A stretch of DNA of 16,655 nt. Source: Aalborgiella sp031422495 (GTDB lineage: Bacteria > Pseudomonadota > Gammaproteobacteria > Burkholderiales > Burkholderiaceae_C). The stretch's first letter is position 1. Every line of letters begins with the position of its first letter. Below are positions 1 through 6,559 of the stretch, piece by piece. The notes beneath the pieces are model-generated. The model had not been told where the DNA came from. It did not search any database and worked only from the letters and a program-made list of their open reading frames with translations. The stretch covers positions 1-16,655 of the forward strand of contig JANPLX010000222.1 in the NCBI GenBank assembly GCA_031422495.1. Direction: 5' to 3'. The translations under genes were made by a program, and so were the position numbers.

Positions 1-390
1 GACTTGCTCAACCACCCCCAAGTCATCGCCATGCCGCACATTGGTGCCAGCACAGAAGAATCCGAAGAAAACTGCGCCGTCATGGCTGCCAACCAGTTGA
101 TGGATTACCTAGAAAACGGCAACATTGCCAACTCGGTCAACTTCCCATCAGTGGCCATGAGCCGAGTCGCAGAAACAACGCGCATCACCTTCTCCAACGA
201 CAACGTTTCAGGCGTTTTAGGCCATGTTTTGTCGGTCTTAGCGGATAAAAACGTCAACGTCATCGACATGATGAACAAAAGCCGAGGCGAACTGGCGTTC
301 AACATCATTGATGTGGAAGACAAACCAGCAGACGAAGTGATTGCGGCCATTGCAGCTGTGGAGCATGTGATTCGGGTGAGAGTGATTTAA
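1..390 (+). CDS. serA: D-3-phosphoglycerate dehydrogenase, C-terminal part (truncated by window edge)
   Basis: This is the 3' end of a SerA-type enzyme, which oxidises 3-phosphoglycerate to 3-phosphohydroxypyruvate in the first step of serine synthesis in the cytoplasm. The reading frame is open from base 1, so the gene starts outside the window; 129 codons plus TAA are visible. The segment PHIGASTEES at codons 12-21 carries the conserved catalytic His of the NAD-dependent 2-hydroxyacid dehydrogenase fold. From about codon 59 (TRITFSNDNVSGVLG...) to the end there is a regulatory ACT domain, joined directly to the catalytic part with no extra intervening domain, as in the short SerA type. It converges on dhaK, with a hairpin in the 63-bp gap. 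The identification is firm; only the truncation limits it. Confidence 0.93.
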   Translation, partial: DLLNHPQVIAMPHIGASTEESEENCAVMAANQLMDYLENGNIANSVNFPSVAMSRVAETTRITFSNDNVSGVLGHVLSVLADKNVNVIDMMNKSRGELAFNIIDVEDKPADEVIAAIAAVEHVIRVRVI

Positions 391-411
391 AGCGCTAAAT
401 ACACCTATAGA

Positions 412-452
412 CGGCGTATTTATTGCCTAAGTAGCTATTTTATTAATAGCTA
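412..452. repeat. Dispersed palindromic intergenic repeat, copy A
   Basis: This is one of three related intergenic repeats in the window; the others are at 9552-9590 and 10189-10231. Positions 412-438 match 9552-9578 at 25 of 27 bases, and the 24 bases from CGTATT to GCTAT match copy C at 21 of 24. Each copy has a conserved left part (CGTATT.ATTG.CTAA) followed by a hairpin built on GCTAT/ATAGC. I remember similar TAGCTAT...ATAGCTA hairpins between genes of Comamonadaceae, but cannot confirm the family here. Confidence 0.75.
432..452. terminator. Hairpin between convergent serA and dhaK, probable bidirectional terminator
   Basis: TAGCTATT (432-439) and AATAGCTA (445-452) form a perfect 8-bp stem with the loop TTATT. 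The hairpin lies between two convergent genes, 41 bases after the serA stop and directly next to the dhaK stop codon. No long T-tract follows on either strand, so its terminator role is inferred mainly from position; it may act more as an RNA-end stabiliser. Confidence 0.5.
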
Positions 453-453
453 T

Positions 454-1443
454 CTATATTCCCCAACGCAGTGACGAAGTATGAACTGGCGCATCCCACA
501 AAGCCAGTATTTCGCTATTGACGGCAGTGACGGTTATTGAGCATCCGGCCATTTCTAAGGATGTCACGTAAGAGCCTGTCAAATAGCGTACAACTTTTAT
601 ACCTGATTTATCTAATACCTTTTTGGCTGCGCTAACCATCAAATATAGCTCTAACATCGGCGTTCCGCCGAATCCGTTCACCAGCAAAATTACTTCTTGG
701 CCAGATTTAAGCGATAAATCGTCAATAACGGCTTTTGTTAACTCAAGAGCGATAGTGTCTGCGCTAGCGAGCGGCACGCGGCGACGGCCTGGCTCACCAT
801 GAATACCGACACCAATCTCCATATCAGTTGCACTGATTTGAAAAGTTGGCTTGCCAGCTGCAGGTACGGTGCAGGAAGTAAGTGCTACGCCCATGGAGGC
901 GGTAGCTTTATTTACTGCATTGCCAAGCGCTTTTAGTTGTTGCAAATTATCGCCACGTTCCGCCGCTGCGCCTAGAATTTTCTCTACGATCAAAGTGCCA
1001 GCCACACCACGGCGACCCGTTGTGTGTGTTGAATTTTCAACGGCTACGTCATCGTTGACAATCACTGTTTCGTTGTCTTGATCCAATAACTCGGCAGCCA
1101 TATGAAAATTCATCATGTCGCCAGAATAGTTTTTAACGATGAACAAGACACCAGCACCACCATCTACCGCGTTTGCCGCATTCAGCATTTGGTTGGGCGT
1201 GGGTGAGGTAAAAATTTGACCCGGGCAAGCGGCATCCAACATGCCATAGCCCACAAAACCTGCATGCAATGGCTCATGACCAGCGCCGCCGCCAGAAATT
1301 AGGGCAACTTTCCCCTTCTTAATGTTTTTGCGACGAATAAATTCATAGTCTTCTCCTAGTACAACAATATCTGCATGCGCAGCGGTGAAACCATCTAAGG
1401 ACTCTTCTAGGACTGTATCAACACGATTAATAAAGTTTTTCAT
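454..1443 (-). CDS. dhaK: Dihydroxyacetone kinase, substrate-binding subunit DhaK
   Basis: DhaK binds a short ketose covalently and presents it to DhaL for phosphorylation, giving dihydroxyacetone phosphate in the classical case. From the ATG at 1443 the protein has 329 residues, close to the usual 330-356. An in-frame TTG two codons upstream gives a less likely start; neither has a clear ribosome binding site. GGGAGHEP is at residues 51-58 (H56), GDMMNF at 108-113 (D109) and GVGIHGEPG at 211-219 (H215). H56 and D109 match the E. coli catalytic pair, and H215 matches the His that forms the hemiaminal bond to substrate. It is the last gene of the ABC/Dha operon, 35 bases after dhaL. The order L-K is the reverse of the common dhaKLM order, and no dhaM is near. 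Some relatives phosphorylate erythrulose, so the substrate could be a C4 ketose. Confidence 0.92.
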   Translation of the reverse strand: MKNFINRVDTVLEESLDGFTAAHADIVVLGEDYEFIRRKNIKKGKVALISGGGAGHEPLHAGFVGYGMLDAACPGQIFTSPTPNQMLNAANAVDGGAGVLFIVKNYSGDMMNFHMAAELLDQDNETVIVNDDVAVENSTHTTGRRGVAGTLIVEKILGAAAERGDNLQQLKALGNAVNKATASMGVALTSCTVPAAGKPTFQISATDMEIGVGIHGEPGRRRVPLASADTIALELTKAVIDDLSLKSGQEVILLVNGFGGTPMLELYLMVSAAKKVLDKSGIKVVRYLTGSYVTSLEMAGCSITVTAVNSEILALWDAPVHTSSLRWGI

Positions 1444-1478
1444 AAGCAATTAAATTTAATAACGAATGTGGGCGATAT

Positions 1479-2075
1479 TCAAGACTGCTGCAGCGTATCG
1501 CAAATTGAAGCAATAATCAATGCCATGGAACGTGACCCAGGGTCAACATGACCTTTAGCCCGGTCACCTAAAAACGAAGAGCGTCCACGCGTTGCATCCA
1601 TATGCGCTGTCGCTGCTGCACTGTCGTGGGCACATTTAGCGACGCGAGCCAATAAGTCATCACCACCTAGCGCCAATACCTTTTGCACAGGATCAAGCAC
1701 GTCTAAAAGGGTCTTTTGACCTACCTCAGCCTTACCCAAGCGAGTTAAAGCTTCAATACTGGCCCGAATGGCAGGTGCAAAATCACTCGGTGTAGGCTTC
1801 ACCGGTAACTCCTTAGCGAGCGTTAGCAAAAGTGTACCGAATACGGGGCCAGATGAGCCCCCAATCATGGCGATACAAGTTTTCCCCATGATGTTTAACG
1901 CCTCAAGTGGTCTGCCGTCTTGCATGGTGGGGATTTTTGCTTGAATCGCGAGTGCGCCACGTTTCATATTCAAGCCATGATCACCATCGCCAATTGCTTG
2001 ATCTAGTTGTGTTAATTCTTCCACATGATCAATCAAAGTTTGGGTCGCGTTTTGGATGATATTTACTAATAACAT
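1479..2075 (-). CDS. dhaL: Dihydroxyacetone kinase, nucleotide-binding subunit DhaL
   Basis: DhaL carries the nucleotide and Mg ions and transfers phosphate to the ketose held by DhaK. The protein has 198 residues, near the usual 200-210. Visible family motifs are GDGDHG at about 29-34 (Mg-binding aspartates), GGSSGP at about 72-77 (phosphate loop), GQKTLLDVLDP, and TRGRSSFLGDRAKGHVDPGS near the C-terminus, which closes over the nucleotide. The start ATG at 2075 has a purine-rich GAAAGAAG about 8 bases upstream. It lies 26 bp after the second ABC ATPase and 35 bp before dhaK. In PTS-type kinases DhaL keeps ADP as a cofactor recharged by DhaM. Since no dhaM is adjacent, this subunit may use free ATP or rely on a DhaM encoded elsewhere; the sequence alone does not decide. 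Confidence 0.92.
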   Translation of the reverse strand: MLLVNIIQNATQTLIDHVEELTQLDQAIGDGDHGLNMKRGALAIQAKIPTMQDGRPLEALNIMGKTCIAMIGGSSGPVFGTLLLTLAKELPVKPTPSDFAPAIRASIEALTRLGKAEVGQKTLLDVLDPVQKVLALGGDDLLARVAKCAHDSAAATAHMDATRGRSSFLGDRAKGHVDPGSRSMALIIASICDTLQQS

Positions 2076-2101
2076 GATAAAACTTCTTTCTAAATATGTA
2101 G

Positions 2102-3130
2102 TTATTTAACGCGTTGGCCGTTGATGTCGAACCATAAAATTTGCTTCATATCTGCGCCGACGATCTCACCAGGCTCAAACTGGATGCCAGGTGGCACGGA
2201 GGCGATGACGTCATGCTCGCTTCCAACGACTCCCAAATGAACCAAATATTGATCACTCAATCGTTCAATGCGTTTGACCTGACATTGCGTTTGATTCAAA
2301 CCAGCTTGGTACACTTTTTGCAAATGAATGTGCTCTGCGCGAACACCTAATGTCATGATATTTTTTGGTGCTGGCAAGTTAGAAAAAACTGAACGTGCTA
2401 CTAAGTTGATTCGTGGTGAGCCAAGACGGCTTGCAACGTTGACACTCATAGGGTCTTCGTAAACTTGTTTAGGCGAACCCAGTTGCACTAACTCGCCTTG
2501 ATCCAGAACACCGATGCGAGAAGCTAGCGTCAGCGCTTCAACTTGATCGTGCGTGACGTACAACATGGTTGCACCTAAGTCTTGTTGAATATGCTTAAGC
2601 TCTAGTCGCAAATCATTACGTAACTTTGCGTCTAGTGATGACAAAGGTTCATCCATCAAATACACAGCAGGATTTCGTACTAAGGCTCTGCCGATAGCAA
2701 CACGCTGCATCTGACCACCAGACAGTTTGGTAGCAGGATTTTGTAACTTATCCTCCATGCGCAGTAGCCGCGCAATGTCATTTACTTTGGTCTTAATATC
2801 CACCTCGCTAATCTTGCGCAGTGGAGAGCGCAATGGAAACGCCAAGTTATCATAAACACTCATATGCGGATAGAGTGAATACTGCTGAAACACAAAAGTA
2901 ACGTCGCGTAGTGCAGGTGCTACACGTGTCACATCATGACCATCAATGAATACTTGACCACTATCAGGTGATTCCAACCCTGCTACCAAACGAAGCGTGG
3001 TTGTTTTTCCAGCGCCGCTTGGGCCAAGTAAAACGATGAATTCACCGCTTTTAATATCAATATTGAGGTTTTGAACAGCTTTGGTCGCATCAAAGCTCTT
3101 GCCAACACCCACCAGTTTTAAATCAGCCAT
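2102..3130 (-). CDS. ABC transporter ATP-binding protein, canonical motifs (carbohydrate uptake type)
   Basis: This is a cytoplasmic ATPase subunit of a carbohydrate importer of the MalK/UgpC class, 342 residues. Walker A GPSGAGKT is at 36-43, the Q-loop Gln at 82, the canonical signature LSGGQ at 136-140, Walker B VYLMDE at 156-161, followed by the D-loop SSLDA and an H-loop VTHDQ. The C-terminal third (about 240-342) has the OB/TOBE-type regulatory fold expected of this class. Its start overlaps the stop of the preceding ATPase gene by 8 bases, so the two are probably translationally coupled. A pair of different ATPase genes with two permeases and one receptor recalls the glycerol importer GlpSTPQV of rhizobia; this subunit would correspond to GlpT. 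The ligand is not shown by the sequence. Confidence 0.9.
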   Translation of the reverse strand: MADLKLVGVGKSFDATKAVQNLNIDIKSGEFIVLLGPSGAGKTTTLRLVAGLESPDSGQVFIDGHDVTRVAPALRDVTFVFQQYSLYPHMSVYDNLAFPLRSPLRKISEVDIKTKVNDIARLLRMEDKLQNPATKLSGGQMQRVAIGRALVRNPAVYLMDEPLSSLDAKLRNDLRLELKHIQQDLGATMLYVTHDQVEALTLASRIGVLDQGELVQLGSPKQVYEDPMSVNVASRLGSPRINLVARSVFSNLPAPKNIMTLGVRAEHIHLQKVYQAGLNQTQCQVKRIERLSDQYLVHLGVVGSEHDVIASVPPGIQFEPGEIVGADMKQILWFDINGQRVK

Positions 3131-4250
3131 GGAGTGCTCCTCTCACGGGCGATGTATAAATCGGGGTATCGTCGCGCGCAGTATGAATAGCACGTCCGCT
3201 TGTTTGGTCAAATAGCGTGATTTGCGAAGCATCAAATGATAACCCGACGTGGTCACCACGCTGAACAGAAGTCTTGACGTCAATCTTCGCGCGAAGCGTA
3301 CTTTGACTAGTTGTTTTCAAAGTAACGACTTGGCAAGTGCCTAAATACTCCGTGCCCAGTACTTCGGCACGAAATGAAGATTTTGCATCTAGACGGACAT
3401 GCTCTGGACGGACGCCATACAGCAAAGGCCGCATAATCACTGCCTCACGCAAGGCAGGCAAGCCTAATCTTGCCTCGTCAATGGTGACAGCAGTTGCACC
3501 TTTTGCTAAACCCGCTTCAAAGGGAATGAAATTCATGGAGGGTGAGCCCATGAAATCTGCGACGAAAACAGTTGCAGGCCTATCGTAAATCTCTTGTGGT
3601 GCACCAAGTTGCTCTATCACACCTTGGTTCATGATCGCAATTTTGTCAGCCATTGACATCGCTTCGCGCTGATCATGCGTAACGTAAACAGTTGTAGCGC
3701 GCAAGCGGTCATGAAGATTGCGAAGTTCTTCACACATTATTTCGCGAAACTCGGCATCCAGCGCACCCAAAGGCTCGTCCATCATGAAGGCCAAGGGCTG
3801 CCGAACGATTGCACGTCCAAGTGCAACCCTCTGACGATCACCACTTGTGAGCCCAGAAACTGATTTCTTGAGAAGATCTGTAATCTGTAACGTTCGTGCG
3901 GCGTCTTCAACGCGTTGACGAATTTCTTTTCTCTCCATGCCTTGCGACACCAACGGAAAGGCGATATTTTGCTCCACGTTCATGTGCGGGTATAGCGCAA
4001 ACATTTGAAAAACCATGGCGATATCACGTTGTGAAGCACGTTTAAGCGTCACATCCTCATCGTTAAGAAATATCTGCCCAGAGGTGGGCATTTCTAAACC
4101 TGCAATCATGCGCAAGGTCGTTGTTTTGCCGCACCCAGACGGCCCTAGTAGACAAAAGAATTCGCCATCGTTCACAGTGAAGCTAGAATTTTTCACTGCT
4201 GTGAACTCAGCAAACGCCTTATAAAGGTGTTGAACACGAATTTCAGCCAT
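3123..4250 (-). CDS. ABC transporter ATP-binding protein with degenerate signature motif
   Basis: This is the second ATPase of the importer, 375 residues. Walker A GPSGCGKT is at 36-43, the Q-loop Gln at 82, Walker B AFMMDE at 154-159, D-loop GALDA, and H-loop His 192 in VTHDQ. The signature that should read LSGGQ reads LTSGD (134-138), so the second Gly-Gly-Gln part is changed to Ser-Gly-Asp, although the following RQRVALGRA is normal. The C-terminal region (about 230-375) resembles the TOBE regulatory domain of MalK/UgpC. It sits 15 bp downstream of the small membrane protein gene and overlaps the next ATPase by 8 bp. By analogy with rhizobial GlpS/GlpT, the two ATPases probably form a heterodimer with one altered ATP site; the heterodimer is an inference. 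Confidence 0.9.
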   Translation of the reverse strand: MAEIRVQHLYKAFAEFTAVKNSSFTVNDGEFFCLLGPSGCGKTTTLRMIAGLEMPTSGQIFLNDEDVTLKRASQRDIAMVFQMFALYPHMNVEQNIAFPLVSQGMERKEIRQRVEDAARTLQITDLLKKSVSGLTSGDRQRVALGRAIVRQPLAFMMDEPLGALDAEFREIMCEELRNLHDRLRATTVYVTHDQREAMSMADKIAIMNQGVIEQLGAPQEIYDRPATVFVADFMGSPSMNFIPFEAGLAKGATAVTIDEARLGLPALREAVIMRPLLYGVRPEHVRLDAKSSFRAEVLGTEYLGTCQVVTLKTTSQSTLRAKIDVKTSVQRGDHVGLSFDASQITLFDQTSGRAIHTARDDTPIYTSPVRGALHG

Positions 4251-4265
4251 TTTTAGTTAATCTAT

Positions 4266-4493
4266 TTATTGAGGAAATTTTGAAACGACCATAAACATGA
4301 CCGTTCCAAATAGCATGGTTACAAACGACCATGTGTATAAAAACATTGCAAAGGGTTGTAGCAGCATCAGAATACCCAATGTGATGAGGCAGCAAGCTAC
4401 TAGCTCCATAGGACCACAACGGAAATACTTAGGCCATTGACCGCTTTTGCTTTGCGTGGTCGGGTGTGAATCTAAAGGTGATGGCAAGGACAT
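4266..4493 (-). CDS. Small two-helix membrane protein inside the ABC transporter operon
   Basis: I do not recognise a named family. From the ATG at 4493 the product has 75 residues: a polar N-terminus rich in Ser/Pro/Thr, then two hydrophobic helices (about residues 29-47 and 51-69) split by a short turn, ending KFPQ. An in-frame ATG four codons earlier (4505) gives 79 residues, but GGAG lies 6 bases before the inner ATG and nothing comparable precedes the outer one, so I prefer the inner start. It is tightly packed in the operon: 15 bases after the upstream permease stop and 15 bp before the ATPase gene. Rhizobial glycerol importer operons also carry a small membrane protein gene (glpU), but I cannot claim homology. 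It may be an accessory subunit that stabilises the permease pair. Confidence 0.78.
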   Translation of the reverse strand: MSLPSPLDSHPTTQSKSGQWPKYFRCGPMELVACCLITLGILMLLQPFAMFLYTWSFVTMLFGTVMFMVVSKFPQ

Positions 4494-4508
4494 TCTTTGC
4501 TCCATGTT

Positions 4509-5465
4509 TTATTTACGAACGGCGCCAAAGGTGATACCGCGAAGCAAATGCTTGCGCATAAACACGGTGAAAACCAAGATCGGAACGAGGAATAGCGTTG
4601 TTCCTGCGGCGACAGCTGGCCAGTCTTGACCACCTTCACCAATGATGATGGGAATGAATGGGGGTGCTGTCTGTGCTTCGCCAGATGTCAGTAGTACAGC
4701 GAATGCGTATTCATTCCATGAAAAAATCAGGCAAAAAATAGCTGTTGCAACAATACCAGTTGTTGCTTGCGGCAGCACGACTTTAATAAAAGCCTGCAGT
4801 CGTGAATAGCCGTCAACCATAGCTGCCTCCTCATACTCTCGCGGTATTTCATCGATGAATCCCTTGAGAAGCCAAACGGCTAAGGAGATATTCACTGCCG
4901 AGTAAAGCAAAATCATCCCTAGCCGCGTATCCGATAAACCTAACTCGCGGTACATCAGATAAATGGGTATCGCTACGGCTATCGGTGGCATCATGCGCGT
5001 CGATAAGATGAAGAACAACAAATCATCTTTCATCGGCACTTTAAAGCGTGAGAAAGCATATGCCGCCATCACACCTAAGCCTACCGACAAGATTGTCGAG
5101 CCCACTGCAATGATGAGTGAGTTTAGAAAGCGTGGTACATAGTTTGTAGAACCTGCCACCACCATATTATTGGCACGTGCCACTTCATCACATTTGCTTT
5201 GCGCAGGTGGTAGTGCATTAATGTATTCGGCTGATTGGCGAGAGCGCGTAGTAAACAAGTTGCAATAACCTTCAACTGTCGGCGTAAATACTACTTTTGG
5301 CGGGTAACTAATAGCGTCAGCTGGCGTTTTGAAACCAGTAAGGATGATCCATATTAAAGGAACAATGGCAACGATGGCGTACACGACGACTAACGAGCCG
5401 GCTATCCAACGTGTAGCGCTACTCGGCTCAACTACTGAGTGCGCTGTGCTGATTAATTTACTCAT
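4509..5465 (-). CDS. Carbohydrate ABC transporter permease (MalG/UgpE type)
   Basis: This inner-membrane permease subunit has 318 residues with about six transmembrane helices (first near 22-43). The cytoplasmic coupling loop carries a normal EAA motif, EEAAMVDGYSRLQAFIKVVL followed by P, with the conserved Gly in place. A hydrophilic insert of about 50 residues between helices 1 and 2 (about 60-110, containing two Cys) would face the periplasm. The start at 5465 follows the stop of the first permease by 5 bases, and an AGGTAA ribosome binding site overlaps that stop, suggesting coupled translation. It should pair with the upstream permease to form the channel fed by the solute-binding protein and powered by the two ATPases. 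Confidence 0.9.
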   Translation of the reverse strand: MSKLISTAHSVVEPSSATRWIAGSLVVVYAIVAIVPLIWIILTGFKTPADAISYPPKVVFTPTVEGYCNLFTTRSRQSAEYINALPPAQSKCDEVARANNMVVAGSTNYVPRFLNSLIIAVGSTILSVGLGVMAAYAFSRFKVPMKDDLLFFILSTRMMPPIAVAIPIYLMYRELGLSDTRLGMILLYSAVNISLAVWLLKGFIDEIPREYEEAAMVDGYSRLQAFIKVVLPQATTGIVATAIFCLIFSWNEYAFAVLLTSGEAQTAPPFIPIIIGEGGQDWPAVAAGTTLFLVPILVFTVFMRKHLLRGITFGAVRK

Positions 5466-5470
5466 GGTGA

Positions 5471-6421
5471 TTACCTGTTTTTCACGTAATTGAGGGCTTT
5501 GACATAAATGTTTGCCATACCAAATACAGCCACAAACAAAACGATGGCAAAGGCTGACGAATACCCTGTTCGCCAGCTCTCAAACGCCTGTCGCTTTAAA
5601 GTAATAGATGCCAACTCTGTCGCTGAACCTGGGCCACCAGAAGTTAGCAAATTCACCATGTCGAACATTTTGAAATTTTCAATACCTCGAAATAGCACCG
5701 CCAGCATGATGAAAGGCAACACCATGGGCAAAGTAATTGAGAAAAACTGACGTAATTTTGAAGCTCTATCTACTTCTGCTGCTTCATAGATATAGTCGGG
5801 TATGGAGCGCAAACCAGAGAGGCATATCAGCATCACATAAGGTGTCCACATCCACGTATCGACAATGATTATGGCCCATGGCGCTAGTTTGGTGGAACCC
5901 AACATTTCGAAAGATGACGGCGACACGCCCGACAAATACGATACCGCGTAGTTAAATAGACCAACTTGTGGTTGATACAGAAATGCCCAAAAATTACCAA
6001 CTACTGCTGGCGACAGCATCATGGGAACCAGAATCAAGGTTGTCCAAAATCCATGTCCACGAAATTTTCTGTCTATCAAATAGGCAAGCGTAAATCCAAT
6101 CACCATTTGTAGCAAAATCGTCCAAAACAAAAAATGCGCCGTAGTTTGCATCGCTATCCAGATATCTGGATCGGTTAACACCGAAACATAGTTATCAATC
6201 CCAACGCCGAGGACCTCTGCATTTGGTCGATTCGCCTTGAAATTGGTAAACGACAGCTTGACCGTCCAGATCAACGGAAAAATATTGATCATCAATAAAA
6301 TCAGCATCGTCGGGCCAATAAACAGCCAAGCAATAGCACGATCCGACAACCCACGAAGCGCCTTCGCCATAAGTGGCGGTGTAGCTCGGGCGCCATTTTC
6401 AGCAACTCTGGTAATGTTCAT
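5471..6421 (-). CDS. Carbohydrate ABC transporter permease (MalF/UgpA type) with altered EAA loop
   Basis: This is the first permease subunit of the importer, 316 residues, with about six transmembrane helices (first about 30-53). The EAA coupling loop is recognisable as EAAEVDRASKLRQFFSITLP at 213-232, with the Ile, Leu and Pro of the consensus at 229, 231 and 232, but the conserved Gly at the seventh position is Arg 219. The start ATG at 6421 lacks a clear Shine-Dalgarno sequence. The gene is separated from the solute-binding protein gene by 138 bp of repeat-rich DNA, whereas the downstream genes are packed within a few bases. This suggests that receptor and membrane genes are expressed at different levels from one transcript, or that a second promoter exists here. 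Confidence 0.9.
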   Translation of the reverse strand: MNITRVAENGARATPPLMAKALRGLSDRAIAWLFIGPTMLILLMINIFPLIWTVKLSFTNFKANRPNAEVLGVGIDNYVSVLTDPDIWIAMQTTAHFLFWTILLQMVIGFTLAYLIDRKFRGHGFWTTLILVPMMLSPAVVGNFWAFLYQPQVGLFNYAVSYLSGVSPSSFEMLGSTKLAPWAIIIVDTWMWTPYVMLICLSGLRSIPDYIYEAAEVDRASKLRQFFSITLPMVLPFIMLAVLFRGIENFKMFDMVNLLTSGGPGSATELASITLKRQAFESWRTGYSSAFAIVLFVAVFGMANIYVKALNYVKNR

Positions 6422-6434
6422 AGTGTGTACAAAG

Positions 6435-6456
6435 TTGCAGAAATTCGACTCTGCAA
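6435..6456. promoter_or_regulatory. Hairpin between receptor and permease genes
   Basis: TTGCAGA (6435-6441) and TCTGCAA (6450-6456) form a perfect 7-bp stem with an 8-base loop, 14-35 bases upstream of the first permease start. In the transcript it could act as an RNA-processing or stability hairpin, or affect translation of the permease, which has no clear ribosome binding site. Confidence 0.4.
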
Positions 6457-6529
6457 AATAAGAAATTTATATAAATTAATATTTGAATAGCCCGACCCAT
6501 AAACCATCACTGAAACAATCAATATTTAT

Positions 6530-6550
6530 CAGGTCGGTTTACAGGTCGGT
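6530..6550. repeat. Tandem 9-base repeat after the receptor gene, with inverted partner
   Basis: CAGGTCGGT occurs at 6530-6538 and again at 6542-6550, a 12-base period, starting 9 bases beyond the receptor stop codon. An inverted copy of its core, CCGACC, is at 6491-6496. In the minus-strand transcript either CCGACC copy could pair with the later GGTCGG, and the TAAACC between them could pair with a GGTTTA nearby, giving alternative hairpins. Confidence 0.45.
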
Positions 6551-6559
6551 GAGTTTGCA

